Positions 21,729 through 32,666 of a DNA stretch of 64,000 bases are shown piece after piece (position 1 is the stretch's first letter; the number at the start of each line of letters is the position of its first letter). Under the pieces are notes generated by a model that was not told the origin of the DNA, ran no database searches, and saw only the letters and a program-made list of their open reading frames with translations. This DNA is from Diphasiastrum complanatum (lineage: Eukaryota; Streptophyta; Lycopodiopsida; Lycopodiales; Lycopodiaceae): positions 58,289,982-58,353,981 of the forward strand of contig CM055099.1 in assembly GCA_029204225.1 (NCBI GenBank), written 5' to 3'. The translations under genes and the position numbers were made by a program.

Positions 21729-22168
21729 GTGTTGTTGTCGAACGAAATTTGAATGCCAAGATCTGCCATCTTGGAGATAGATAGCAGATCTTTTCTGAGT
21801 GAGGGCACATAGAGTGCTCCTGGCAGCTCTGCTTGGCCTGACAGTGTTCGTAGCTGTAGAGTGCCGATGCCTTTGACATCATGTCTTCTCCCATCACCTA
21901 TAATCACTGCTCTGCTATTTTCGAGCTCTCTGAAGTCGATCAAGATCTTCTTGTTACAGGTTATGTGAGATGTTGCTCCTGAATCAATGACTACATCGTA
22001 GTCGTGTTCAGTGTAGCTCGTTGAAGCTTCATCAAGTATCGTGAAAGCTTCATCACCTCTATCAACATCCTTTGATGACTCTGCAACATTAGCTTTTTCA
22101 GCTTTGTTCTTTGTTTTTGGGTTGAATTTGCAATCGTATGTAGAATGCCCTTTCTTCTTGTAGTGCAT
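21692..22168 (-). pseudogene. copia-2 protease
   Basis: The minus frame begins in the second half of a zinc knuckle (a KKKGHSTYDC-like stretch). It then reads VVIDSGATSHITCN, with an intact D-S-G catalytic triplet, and LPGALYVPSLRKDLLSISKMADLG. It lies directly upstream of the pre-integrase block, as expected. The frame is open, but the flanking gag and integrase frames are broken. Confidence 0.85.
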
Positions 22169-22919
22169 GCAAGAAATTGCTGGATTAAACCAGCATTTGT
22201 TGGCCGTATGGCCTGGTTTTTTTTGCAGGAAGAAGATTGTTGATTCGAGGACTTCGTCTTCTTGAATCTTGGCTTGTTCTTGTTTTTCTTCTTTCCTTTC
22301 GTGAAGAGAGCCCTCTCTTGATCACTGCTTCCCTCTCCTTCATCTCTCATCAGTCTCTCATCAGCGACAAGACTGACTGCTTTGTCGAATGTCATATCTG
22401 GACTCAATATTAGCATTCTCAGCGGCCGATAGGACGTCGGTAGAGATTTCATGAAGTACATCAGCTATTGTGGTGCTAGGACCTGGTGCTCCTTTCCTGA
22501 TGCAACGAGTTGAGCGAAGATCATTTTGATCTTCTCAATGTGCTGATCCAACTAGTTGTCATCCCATCATATGGATTGCAGCTAATTGTGAAGGTGCATG
22601 ACTGAAGCTACAGTACTCTTCATACTTCTGTTTCAATCTTTTCCACGCTGCATGGCTACTTTCGCAGTCTTCAATCTGCATGAGTAGATCTTCGTTTATG
22701 AACGAAACGATATCGCCATTGCGCGCTCATCTTTTCTGATCCATTAAGCTCTCCTCGGGTCTCCCTCTGGAGGCTGCACCTCTGAGAGTTCGGTCACCGA
22801 CGAGATGCCTTCGCCCTTCAGAAGTGTTTTGATTCTGAATCTGTAGATTTTGTAATTTGCGCCATCAAGACTGATTGCTACTCTTGTCTAGATTGTTGTA
22901 GCCATATTGTGTTGCCTAG
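22168..22919 (-). pseudogene. copia-2 gag, degraded
   Basis: A probable gag start (MATT on the minus strand, near 22905) follows the primer site. 22461-21991 has gag-like LPTSYRPLRMLILS and a Lys/Arg-rich tail. Frames shift repeatedly and stops interrupt them, so gag is not functional. Confidence 0.65.
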
Positions 22920-22970
22920 AAGAGTCACTGCTGGGATATCATTAGTGATAACCTGTGAGCTTTGATACCA

Positions 22971-23481
22971 TGTCGCGGAAGCGAAAACACTGTCCAGTGT
23001 CGCAAAAGCGAAACTGTTTCTTTTTCATTTTTGTCTTCGTATTCGCGAACGATTTTGTCTTTAAGTTTTCTTTTGTGCGGAAGCTTCACAGAATCCTAGA
23101 CACGCGACTGCACATCACAGAATACATTTTATTCTAGCAATCAAGACACACAGCAAGACAAGGAGATGCACAAAAATAGAGCGATTGTATTATCAGTTTA
23201 ATTTTAGAACGAGATTGTCAGCGTCTCGCTCGTTGGCGGAATGACACTCAGCTCTTTCGCTGTATTATGCTCATTGGTAGACTTTCATGCATAGCTCTAT
23301 TGTTTCGAGTAATTTTTTCTGCTCTACTTGCTACATCTCTCTCTGTCTCTTACAGCGCGAATCATTCGCCAATCGTTCGTGCTTCGAGTCAAGGGACGTT
23401 GACTTTTGTGAATTGTTCTCGTTCGACCTTCGCTTCGTGTTCGTGTTGCGACAAAGTTGCAGGAGTTCACCATTTTTGACA
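22971..23481 (-). repeat. copia-2 5' LTR (511 bp, internally deleted)
   Basis: It matches 12805-13640 at both ends but lacks about 325 bp, with the deletion joining just after the CT-rich tract. The right-hand target duplication CTACA follows at 23482-23486. Confidence 0.88.
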
Positions 23482-24085
23482 CTACATCCTACACACCACA
23501 GCACAATGGTGTGGCAGAGAGAAGAAATTGGACTCTCATAGAAGCTATGAGATCCATGATGGCCTATTCAAGGGCATCAAATTTTTTATGGGTTGAAGCA
23601 ATAGTTGCAGCCAACTACCTACATAATAGGACAAGTAGATCCAGTGTTGCACATACCACGCCACACAAGGTTTGGTGGGGCAACAAACCAAGTTTGACAC
23701 ATGTGCAAATTTTTGGATGCGTCGCATATGCCCACATTCCAGATCAGAAAAGAAAGAAGCTAGATGAGAAGGTGGAGCAGGAGTCCTCGTAGGATATGAT
23801 GTTCATTCATCATGCTACAAGATCTACATGTCTGACAACAAACAGATCAAGATTGTCAGAGACGTCAGATTTGATGAGTCAAAGACAATGGCTGACGGAG
23901 ATCTAGTTGGCTATGAAATCCTGAACAGAGACTACTATGACCTGTCAACATCAATGGAGGGAGCGGATGAGATGTTGAAATTTCAGATGGACAGAGTGAC
24001 TTTTCAGACGATGAGTAGCAAGACACACAATCCGTACCCAGGACACTGGCTACTCACCATAGTTCAGCAGTCAGCAAAGGCATAA
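23482..24085 (+). pseudogene. copia-3 integrase, C-terminal half
   Basis: The frame resumes right after the copia-2 insertion with TPQHNGVAERRNWTLIEAMRSMM, which includes the catalytic Glu. It continues with FLWVEAIVAANYLHNR and IFGCVAYAHIPDQKRKK. A frame break near 23790 precedes YKIYMSDNKQIKIVRDVRFDES. The N-terminal integrase half is missing from this copy. Confidence 0.85.
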
Positions 24086-25130
24086 AACTTAACAAAGACA
24101 AGACCATCGATCTGACGAGAGAAAGAATAGCACCTGTCAGATTCATCCCTGACAGCTCATCTTATTCAATAGAAGAATTCTGTGGATTTGGCGGAGAACC
24201 TCAAACGTATGAGGAAGCTATCAGCTGTCTAGATAAGGACAAGTGGATTGAAGCAATGGAAGACAAAATAAATTCCATGGAGCAGAACAATGTTTGGAAT
24301 CTGGAGGCATTACCAGCAGACAGGAAGAGTGTAAAGTGCAAGTAGGTCTTCAAATACAAGTATGGACCTTATGGAAACATATCAAAGTACAAGGCCAGAT
24401 TGGTAGCAAAAGGTTTCTCTCAGAAGTATGGTGTTGACTATATTGAAACCTTTTCTCCAGTCGTGAAGCATTCGTCCTTACGCCTACTATTTGCATATGC
24501 AGCAACATACAATCTCAAGAACCACATAGTGGATGAAAAGACCACCTTCTTACATGGCAAGTTGAATGAAGAGGTCTACATGGACCAACCACTAGGATTC
24601 AGCTGCTCACGCTTTGCCAACTATGCTTGCCAAATGCAAAGAAACATATATGGACTGAAGTAGTATGCCAGGCAGTGGTATAAGAAGAAGATCACACCCT
24701 CAGATCCTTAGGATTTCAACCATTGATGGCCGACTACAATTCTATACAAAGGTCATAGATGGAGAAATCATGATCATTGTTGTCTATGTTGATGATTGCT
24801 AGGGTGAAACATGATATTTCTCAGTATTTTAAAATATCAGACCTAGGGGAAGCAAGATGCTACCTAGGATTGCAGATTGACAAGACGAAGGGAAGCTGTA
24901 TCTTCATCAATCAAGATACATCTTAAAAATCATTGATGATTAGCAATAATGACCATTGTTGTCTATGTTGATGATTGCTAAGGTGAAACATGATATTTCT
25001 TAGTATTTTAAAATATCAGACCTAGGGGAAGCAAGATGCTACCTAGGATTGCAGATTGACAAGACGAAGGGAAGCTGTATCTTCACTAGTCAAGATACAT
25101 CTTAAAAATCATTGATGATTTTCAGATGAC
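24086..25130 (+). pseudogene. copia-3 reverse transcriptase with 179-bp tandem duplication
   Basis: 24186-24663 holds the RT N-terminus (WIEAMEDKINSMEQNNVWNL, KARLVAKGFSQKYGVDY, TFLHGKLNEEVYMDQPLGF, MQRNIYGLK), ending in TAG. The catalytic block reads VVYVDDC and then a stop. A 179-bp segment covering YVDDC to the DLGEARCYLGLQIDK block is present twice in tandem (starts near 24771 and 24950). Both copies share the same small deletion and stop, so the duplication came later. Confidence 0.82.
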
Positions 25131-26280
25131 AGACTGCAAGGGAGCTAATACGCAGATGGTAGTTGGAACGATTTTGACGATATTTGGATTCACATGATGA
25201 GAGAGATATGGTAAGCCAAGATATTAGATTTCCACCAAGATATATGACATATGCACTTGTAGACTTTTGATCCACTTTGTCACTAGCAAAATCCGAGTCT
25301 GAGTAGCCAATGATTGATAGATCTTCACTCTTGTAGAACAAACCATAATCATAAGTTGAAGATATGTACCTTAATACCCTTTTGGCCATTTTCCAATGAT
25401 GAACTGTAGGATCTTACATTGATTGGCTCAATTTATGAATACTAAAACTCAAATCGGGCCAAGTTATTGTAAGCAATATTAAGGAGCCAATAAGACTCCT
25501 AAAAAGGGTGATGTCCTTGAAGGATCTTTCATCTAATACAACTTGCTCCATAGGAGTGTCAATGCTCTTACAATCTATCATATTAAACTTTTTCAGCATT
25601 GAAAGAGCATACTTAGATTGACATATAAAAGTTTGATCATTATGAAAGTCAATCTCTAGGCCTAATATGTAGTGGATTTCTCCAAGATCTTGCATCTTGA
25701 AATCACTTCCAAGTGCACCTTAGTTTCTTTAACTAAATTGATACAACTTCCACTGAGGATAATATCTTCAACACAAATTAGAAGAATCACAATATCTCTA
25801 GCATGAAACTTTAGATACATGGAAAGAAGACTTTTGAATAGCAAGCAAACTTTGGACTCATCTTTGATGAATCCTTGAGGTTGTTCCATATAGATTTCTT
25901 CTTCTAGATATCCATTTAGAAAAGCATTTGAGACAACTAATTGGAACACCACTTGAAAAAACAAGCAATGGATATGATGATTCTTATTGTCACCATCTTT
26001 GCAACAGGTGCAAAGGTTTTTTCATAATCAAGTCCTTGGATTTGAGCAAATCCTTTTGCACATTGTCTTGCCTTAAATTTGTTGATAGTGCCATCTTGAT
26101 TTTAATTGGTTCGAAAGACCCATTTGCATCCAATAATGTGCTTGTTGGATGGAGGATCCATTAGCTCTCAAGTGTTGTTGGTGATTAGTGCAGCATATTT
26201 TTGTTTCATTGCTTCAAACCACTCTTTTGAGTTGAGTACATCTTGGACATCCTTTGGCTCTTGTCAACCTATCTACCTTT
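25102..26280 (-). pseudogene. Ty1/copia RT-RNase H fragment (copia-H)
   Basis: Minus-strand order from 26280: an RT N-terminus (KGFAQIQGLDYEKTFAPVAKM-like), an insertion block NAFLNGYLEEEIYMEQPQGF (25964-25662), MQDLGEIHYILGLEIDF and PMEQ (25695-25414), then RNase H MAKRVLRYISSTYDYGLFY and SDSDFASD (25389-25102). Frameshifts separate the pieces. It lies tail-to-tail with the end of copia-3 at about 25100-25130. No LTR was recognised. Confidence 0.82.
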
Positions 26281-26909
26281 TATGTTTATATGGCGAAAGC
26301 ATCCAATAAATCAAAACTTTGTGAAATTGCATATTTGATTTATTATAAATGTACATTTGTCCTGGGATCGGATGAAGTCCACCCAAGTGGAAGGTGGTTG
26401 TGAATGACCAATCTATGACACAACACAAACTCCCAGTTTCTAGCCATGTCATCAATCATGCAAATATGCTTCACACTATGCAGTGTCACAAACCAACCAC
26501 TATCTGCAGTGATGTTTTTTGCAATGGCAAATGCTGCATCACATAGCTCATTTGACCACTCATTCCATGATAAATTGCGAAAGGTCTTGTATCTACCCCA
26601 TTGACTTGTATGCCAGTGGAAAAATCTACAAAAACAAGATCAACAACTTCGAAAGCAAAAGGAAGTTCTTGAACATTACAAACATTGCTGAATATTTTGA
26701 TGCATTCTAGAAATGCATTCCATTGTACCCCGTGTGAAGAATTTCAGATCATTGAGATCCAAAATGTTCCTTTGATCTTTGGTTAGAAAGACAAACAAAT
26801 CACCAACCTTGCCAATGTAGAAAAATCAACATCTACACTATGAATGAGATGCAAACCCTAATAGATCTTGATCAAACATCAATCAAAACGTGAAATGAAG
26901 TTGTTGTCC
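26281..26909. other. No gene recognised
   Basis: AT-rich spacer between copia-H and the F LTR; short frames only. Confidence 0.45.
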
Positions 26910-28135
26910 TGTGATGTCACGAAAATGTTAAATATTGAATATCAACATAAATATGGCATGATATACTCGAAATGAAGATATGAGCTGGTTAAGTATAAAT
27001 CACGAAGATGCCTAAGTCATTTTCTGGGAATATATCTCCTAAGTACTTGCCTTGTAATTAAGGACAAGACCTTTAAAAGGAAACGACATTGCCTTGGATA
27101 ACCTTTACTAGGTCGTCCATACGAAACGACTAGATACGAAAAGACTTGTTAAACTAGAGTAACTTTAACTAATAGTTAAAGTATACCTCCTATGGTATAG
27201 TTGAACATATTTTCAGTCTAATTGTTAACTAGACCCTTTCCGGGAGCGATGCACCTGTTGTTTTAGAGGTGTGTTTGTTCATCCCATAGAACATATATAG
27301 ATCTCACACTTCAGTCTTGATCATCGAGAGAGAAGAGTTTATGCTTATGTAAGAGATTGAAGAAGTGAATAGAGTTTTGTGAGTTATTCTCTTATTTCTG
27401 TTCTCCGCACTGTTGAGTGTGAGTGATCTTGAGTCTGCTAACAATCTCTAACACATTTCATGAATTACTCGTTTGCTGTGTTTCCGTAAAGCATGCTCTA
27501 AAGAACTGTCTTAAAACCATCTTATTCGTCTATCACGAATACTTTCTTTTCGGCACTCGAATAACAACTATCTTTGATACAGCCTAGCACAATCATTGAA
27601 TAAAGCTATATGTATACATATGAGATGACAGTCCATGTCTGAAGAATTGAGTCTTTGATCTGTTTTCCTGATTGGCATTGACATAAGTTTCTAACGTGTT
27701 CTAAAACTCTTCATGTTCTTTAACCATTAAGTTGGGCTTTAGTTGTTGAGGACTTCTGTCTAGAAACGAATAGTCGCAAATGCGATTAATTAATTGTCTG
27801 CACAGTCGTGAATACATCGAACAATTCTCAATTCTCTGTTGACACCTTAATCAGCTAGAGTGTAGTACTGCTTTACTACTCTGATAACATCTCATCTGTA
27901 GAACGCACTTCATTCGATTCGATAGAGGTCAGATTGTTGTTCTGAATTTATTAACATTACCCATCCCAAACATAAGTAATACTAGTTACTTTTTAATGTA
28001 TGTTGACAACCAGAATAACACTCGAAACCACTTGTCATAAATTGTACCAAAAACATAACTTTCTAACACTGTCCTCTGTGGGAACGACATTATTTACTTT
28101 AAAATCTATATTGACCCTGTTGGTATAGTACGACA
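26910..28135 (+). repeat. LTR of family F, + copy (about 1226 bp)
   Basis: It starts TGTGATGTCACGAAAATG and ends GTATAGTACGACA. It carries a TATATAG box near 27293 and AATAAA near 27597. An inverted copy lies at 53789-55051. A tRNA-Asp-type primer site follows 12 bases later. Confidence 0.85.
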
Positions 28136-28147
28136 TATACCAATTTT

Positions 28148-28162
28148 TGGCGTCGTTGCCGG
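28148..28162 (+). promoter_or_regulatory. Primer-binding site, tRNA-Asp type (Athila-like)
   Basis: TGGCGTCGTTGCCGG differs by one base from the TGGCGCCGTTGCCGG site used by Athila-type plant gypsy elements. Confidence 0.7.
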
Positions 28163-28217
28163 AGATATTTTAGGAAAGTTATAAGAAATCTGACAAATCC
28201 ATTTCCATCTCTAGTGT

Positions 28218-28301
28218 ATGTCAGATAGAGAATCCAGATTAGAACGATACCGTAAGCTTAGAGAGGAATTTTTACGAAGACAAAGTGAGAGTACTAGTTG
28301 A
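28218..28301 (+). pseudogene. F element gag start, truncated
   Basis: ATG 28218 opens 27 codons rich in Arg and Glu (SDRESRLERYRKLREEF) and stops at TGA 28299-28301. It sits where gag begins after the primer site. Integrase sequence follows within 170 bp, so nearly all of gag, protease and RT is deleted. Confidence 0.5.
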
Positions 28302-28467
28302 AGAAATCACTGCCCAGTTACTTGAACTCCTAATTAGCTTCGGTATGGAGGGTCCTATTGCACGTTTACTTCTATCTCTAAAATTAAATACGATTATCTT
28401 AAAGGGACTTCTTCCGATGATGCAAATAGCTATGTCTCACAATTCGAGTCAATCGCTAATGCGAATA

Positions 28468-29228
28468 ATGAGGGAACTGACGACGAAACGAAACGATGCA
28501 AAAACTGTCGCGACGTTCTTATTCAAAAGTATAATCACAAGATATGGTTGTCCACTCGAACTAGTAAGTGACCGAGGTACACACTTTTTAAATGACACTA
28601 TATGGTTGCTGACAACTTATTTCCTAATCAAATATAGAAAAACTACACCGTATATTCCAAAAGCAAACGGGTTGACAAAAAGAGCTAGTGGAATTTTATG
28701 TAAGATCTTGACTAAACTTAGTATTGCACATGCAACAGATTGGGATCAGAAACTACCATCAGTTCTTTGGGCTTATCGCAACACAGAGAAAATCATGACA
28801 AAATAGACACCATATTTTCTTACATATGGTATGCATCCTATTTTGCCAATTGAATTTGAGGTGAAAACCTTTCGTTTTCAAGATCAACGAACAGATGCAG
28901 AATGTATAAACGAAAGGTTGACTAATATTAAAGAACTAGCTGAAGCTCGAGAGACTTCACAAAAACTAACAGAGGAAATCCAAAAAAAAAAGAAAGAAGA
29001 AATATGACAGTCATATAAAAAAAATGTGATCTTAAAGCTACTGATTATGCGCTGATATATGACAGTCGCCATCAAAAGTTCCCTAGAAAACTCCATATGC
29101 GATGGCTTGGACCTTATAAAGTCATAGAGGTGTTTGACAATGGTTCTGCGCAACTTCAATCACTTGAAGGCAAACTATTACCTACACGTATTAATGGGTG
29201 GTCCAAAATGAAGAAATACTACCTTTGA
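28468..29228 (+). pseudogene. Ty3/gypsy integrase core and C-terminus (F element)
   Basis: The segment reads DAKTVATFLFKSIITRYGCP and LVSDRGTHFLND, with the second catalytic Asp present. The usual E in NGLxERA is K (NGLTKRAS), so the catalytic triad is broken. WDQKLPSVLWAYR follows, then a TAG at 28804. The later KLHMRWLGPYKVIEVFDNG and LLPTRINGW blocks are the plant gypsy integrase tail. The stop at 29226-29228 lies only 75 bp from the 3' end of the EXORDIUM-like gene on the other strand. Confidence 0.85.
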
Positions 29229-29303
29229 CCAGAATTTTTTTTTTATTCTTATTATTTTCTAGTATTTTTTTGGAATTAATCGTCCTTAGATCAAAGTTTT
29301 CTA

Positions 29304-30134
29304 TCAAGGTTGAATAGCGCATGAAAGAGTTTGGGGATTCCATATGAAAGGTACAAGAAACTTATAACTTTGAATTCCACGAACATTGTAGCTTGCTCCC
29401 GTCTTGTTGGCTTTCAATATTTTGTCGGGATACATTGGATCAAAACCAAGTACATTTGCTAGAGTGAAGATCAACCCATCCATGCCTATGCCATTAGGAG
29501 CTTTAAGTGGCTTTGTGGGAGACCCATACTTAGACTTTGCATAGGGCCATGCACAAAAGGTAGGACACTGAGACTCCGCATTGCCAACCCAAGCGTATGG
29601 GAGCATCTTCCAATTAGTTTCTGCTGTTGGGTAGGTGTAAAGGTGTTGTCCACAAACTGATTGGCAAAAGCCTTCAATGAAAATATCTGCAGCAGTAACA
29701 ACCAAGTGCAGTGAGTTTGAACTAGTAGTAGAATTTTGTAGATTATGCAACACCAAAGAAGTTAAATTGGTTGTTGTGAGATTTTTTCCTAAATGATAGT
29801 GGACATCGGTGCTCTCTCCACTGATCTCTACATTTTGAGCCACCATTGAACCTGATATATCAACATATCTACTAGTGAGAGACCACCATTTTTTGACAGT
29901 GGGACCATCCTTGGCCCTAGTAGGAGTAGAAATAGATGAAAGAAAAGCCCTCACAATTGCTTTTTGAGAATGTGAAACTGAACCATAGAACAAAATGTGC
30001 ACTTTGAGGGGGTCTCTAGAAAGAATTGGACCATTATGATAGGAAAGATTGAAAGAAGGTTGAGTTACAAGTAGTGCAAAAGCCAAACCATTGAAAAAAA
30101 AGAAAAGAAGTACAACAAGAAGTACTTGCTTCAT
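29304..30134 (-). CDS. EXL: EXORDIUM-like (PHI-1 family) secreted protein
   Basis: A 276-residue intronless frame on the minus strand. It starts at the ATG at 30134 because a clear signal peptide follows (KQVLLVVLLFFFFNGLAFA). An upstream in-frame ATG at 30269 would bury that signal. Family blocks appear in order: FNLSYHNGPIL, VHILFYGS, the WW-containing VKKWWSLTSRYVD, LHLVVTAADIFIEGFCQSVCGQH, YAWVGNAESQCPTFCAWP, APNGIGMDGLIFTLANVL, then KTGASYNVRG and FIWNPQTLSCA. The family is apoplastic and linked to growth and sugar or brassinosteroid responses; its biochemistry is unknown. The protein is shorter than usual: the segment between the ANVL-like block and the TGASYN block, which normally holds a Cys- and Gly-rich NPFxxGYYQG/ACPGIFG stretch, is nearly absent. 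It may be a divergent paralogue or a decaying copy. Confidence 0.85.
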   Translation of the reverse strand: MKQVLLVVLLFFFFNGLAFALLVTQPSFNLSYHNGPILSRDPLKVHILFYGSVSHSQKAIVRAFLSSISTPTRAKDGPTVKKWWSLTSRYVDISGSMVAQNVEISGESTDVHYHLGKNLTTTNLTSLVLHNLQNSTTSSNSLHLVVTAADIFIEGFCQSVCGQHLYTYPTAETNWKMLPYAWVGNAESQCPTFCAWPYAKSKYGSPTKPLKAPNGIGMDGLIFTLANVLGFDPMYPDKILKANKTGASYNVRGIQSYKFLVPFIWNPQTLSCAIQP

Positions 30135-31240
30135 CCCAATGGTTGAGGATGAACTTATATATCTTGTCCAAAAGTGATATAACCTTAGGTGAAGGACTAA
30201 ATAACTACAAGAAATACAATTGAAATAGCAAATTTTTATGTGTGTGAGAAAATAACATCCTAGATCCAATGAACAAATTCAGAGCGACAAATCACCATAG
30301 GATCTTAAGATTTCAACCATGCCAATTGTTAAACTACTTCACAATTATGCGTAGATGTAGATACTAGAAACACGTATAAGACCAATTGTTGATCCAAAGA
30401 GGGTGAAATAGTTTCTCTTTGGCTACAATAGTTTGTAGAGCTCAACAAAAACTTGAAAATGCATCTTGCTCAAAGCACAATATAGAAACAAGCAAGCCGC
30501 ATGTATTATAAACAAATCAAAGCTCAATATGAAGAAGTAATTGGAGGAGAGAAGATTCAATGAGAGAAGACAAGAGAGAAGATTCAAGAACAAGGAGATA
30601 AGAGTGTGGACATACTTGGGATTTGCAAGTTGGAATCCATGTCATAGGCCTATCGACCATTCAAGAAAAACAAAAGTAAAAAATTACTTTTATGATTAAA
30701 AGGTGAATTCAAAAAGCTATACATCATATATGGTCAAAACTTTAAAACTTTGCTTACAAAATACATAAGAATGTGTTTAAAAATGTCCTGCTTCTTACAC
30801 TTTTAGATTTTCAAAGGTAACTTTCATATTTATAAAAAGAACCCTTCAATCTGAAAGTTGGGTGGCACATACATTATCTAAAAATTCTTGAAATTTGAAG
30901 CTCACATACCACCCAAAAAGGTTCCTCAAATTGTTTTTTGCTTCTTGGTATCATCAACCCAGGGAACCACAAAGAATCAAAGATGGGTGGCTAAGCCAAA
31001 ATCAAGCACGATACACCACGTGTGAGAAGATGAAATTTCTCAAAGGGTAGCATACTTTTGAAAGGCAACTTTGGCATTTGCAAGCTGTCCCCATCGTTGG
31101 GTAAGCTTTGGATCTTTTATTATCAGCTAGCACCTTGGTGGAGTTTTGTGCTTTACATATTGGCTGCTTATCCTATCTTCTTCTCTTCCATTTTTGTGAA
31201 CACTAAAGCACTCATTGGCATAGTTGGTAAACTACTTCAC
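30135..31240. other. Upstream region of the EXORDIUM-like gene, no gene recognised
   Basis: TATATAAG on the minus strand (30154-30161) lies only 20 bp before the chosen ATG, too close for a normal TATA box. The rest is AT-rich with short frames. Confidence 0.4.
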
Positions 31241-31470
31241 CTCTTTCTTTGGATTGAGAATTCACTTTGTCTTGTCATGATATGTTTGCTCAACGCTTAT
31301 TGTGGAGGATATCATAGGCTCTTTCTTTGGATTGAGAATCACCTTGTCTTGTCTTGATATGTTTGCTCAACGCTTAATGTGGAGGGTATCATAGGCTCTT
31401 TCTTTGGATTGAGAATCGCCTTGTCTTGTCCTAGTATTTTTGCTGAACGCTTATTGTAGAGGGTATCTGT
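31241..31470 (+). repeat. 77-78-bp tandem repeat, three copies
   Basis: Units begin CTCTTTCTTTGGATTGAGAA at 31241, 31319 and 31396, each with a CTTGTCTTGTC(A/T/C) block and GAACGCTTA or CAACGCTTA. It ends at the start of LTR C. Confidence 0.9.
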
Positions 31471-31956
31471 TGGTAGATTCCTTGAGGCCAACATTAACAA
31501 TAAGTTGCGAGGATCGTGGCATCTTGCGTGCGTAAGACCATGGCCCAATGAGCACTTGTAAATTATCTATTTTGGAATAAACTAGACTTTGGGCCATGTG
31601 ATTAAAATAATATTAAAAGGCCAAAGTGGAAGTTAAACTTAAGTTCCTAAGTTTTTGTAGTTAGGTGGGGTGTGCTTCTTTGTACACCATAGATTAGTTT
31701 GTGTTTTTTGTGAAGGGTGTGGATTTCAATCCCACCTCCTGCAAGTAGCCAATAGGAAGCAAGGGACAAGGGCCACCCCAAAGATAAAAAGACGCCTATT
31801 GTACACCATTTTAATCAATACTATTTTGAATAGAGGAAACTCTACTCAACTTTGGTGCCACTCCTTTGTGTCTCCTCTCCTCCCCTCTCCTCCATCTCTC
31901 TTCCCCTCTCTACGTCTTGCTTCTTGATTTCTCTCTCCCTCCTCTTCTTGGAAGAT

Positions 31957-32040
<84 letters not shown>
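31469..32040 (+). repeat. LTR-like repeat C, first copy
   Basis: It starts TGTTGGTAGATTCC and matches a second copy split between 32471-32520 and 34463-34735. The matching ends at about 31968, where a (CT)n run begins in this copy. No coding sequence of family C was identified. Confidence 0.65.
31963..32038 (+). repeat. (CT)n microsatellite, about 37 units
   Basis: An uninterrupted CT run at the end of LTR-like repeat C. The second C copy lacks it. Confidence 0.95.
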
Positions 32041-32041
<1 letters not shown>

Positions 32042-32470
32042 TCCTTGGTGGTTAAGGTAGATGGTTGATTTAGCATAGATATGGATGAAGTGCTGATGTT
32101 TCAAGGTAGGTTAGAAGTTAGGATTTGCTTATTTGTGTTCTTGTTTGGAAATGTAAATATTGTAGATAAGCTTTGACCTGCTTTGTCTTCTTTCCTTTCT
32201 TGGCATTTCTTTGTTGTAAATAGCTTTTTAGTTCTTGATTTTTGCATGTTTTTGGGTTCTTGTTTGGTTGGTTTCCTGCTGGATTCATGAAGAGTTGGTT
32301 TCTTGATTGGTTTCTGGGTTGAGGGTCTTTAATGCAATCTTAAGGTTCGAGCTCGGTGGGAAGGGTGAAGGCGAGAACGAGCTATACTACAACACGTTGA
32401 GTGCTTGAATGGTTGAGAGAAACACTGTTGAGAGAATCAGATTCTGGTATGTGCTAGAATCTGAAAACAT
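32041..32470. other. No gene recognised
   Basis: Spacer between the two copies of repeat C, possibly the internal part of a small C element. Confidence 0.35.
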
Positions 32471-32553
32471 GTTGGCAGATTCCTTGAGGCCACATTAACA
32501 ATAAGTTGTGAGGGTCGTGGTGTTGTAAAGCTACCTTTACAAGCTTTACTTCT

Positions 32554-32666
32554 GGCGCCATCGGTGCCAGCTATGTCCCCGGCGCCAGCAGCGCCCCTGC
32601 TGCTCCTGGCGCCAATGGCGCCGGCGCCGCTCCCGGCGCCACTATGACCAGAATCCAACCGGCGCC
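32554..32666 (+). repeat. GGCGCC cluster in LTR B
   Basis: Seven perfect GGCGCC palindromes within 113 bp, with GGTGCC and AGCGCC variants between. The cluster is repeated, partly mutated, in the other B LTRs (36330-36420, 46920-47000, 62330-62435). The minus strand reads Gly/Ala-rich in every frame, which is a composition effect rather than a gene. Confidence 0.85.

Larger units (their letters stand above)
12805..23481 (-). mobile_element. Ty1/copia retrotransposon copia-2 with both LTRs, interrupted by A1
   Basis: The LTRs are 12805-13640 (3' LTR on the minus strand) and 22971-23481 (5' LTR). Both begin TGTCG(T/C)GGAAGCG and end TTTTTGACA on +. Beside the 5' LTR the minus strand reads TGGTATCAAAGC (22959-22970), an iMet-type primer site. 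A purine tract complementary to 13641-13650 precedes the 3' LTR. A 5-bp duplication (CTACA) flanks the element. Gag, protease, integrase, RT and RNase H follow in copia order from high to low coordinates. A1 cuts the integrase at 15657-20911. All frames carry breaks, so the element is dead. Confidence 0.92.

Noticed and set aside
28884-29159. Minus frame of 91 codons
   Set aside because: Antisense of the gypsy integrase tail.
31846-32104. Arg-Glu and Ser-Leu repeat proteins on both strands
   Set aside because: Products of translating a (CT)n microsatellite.
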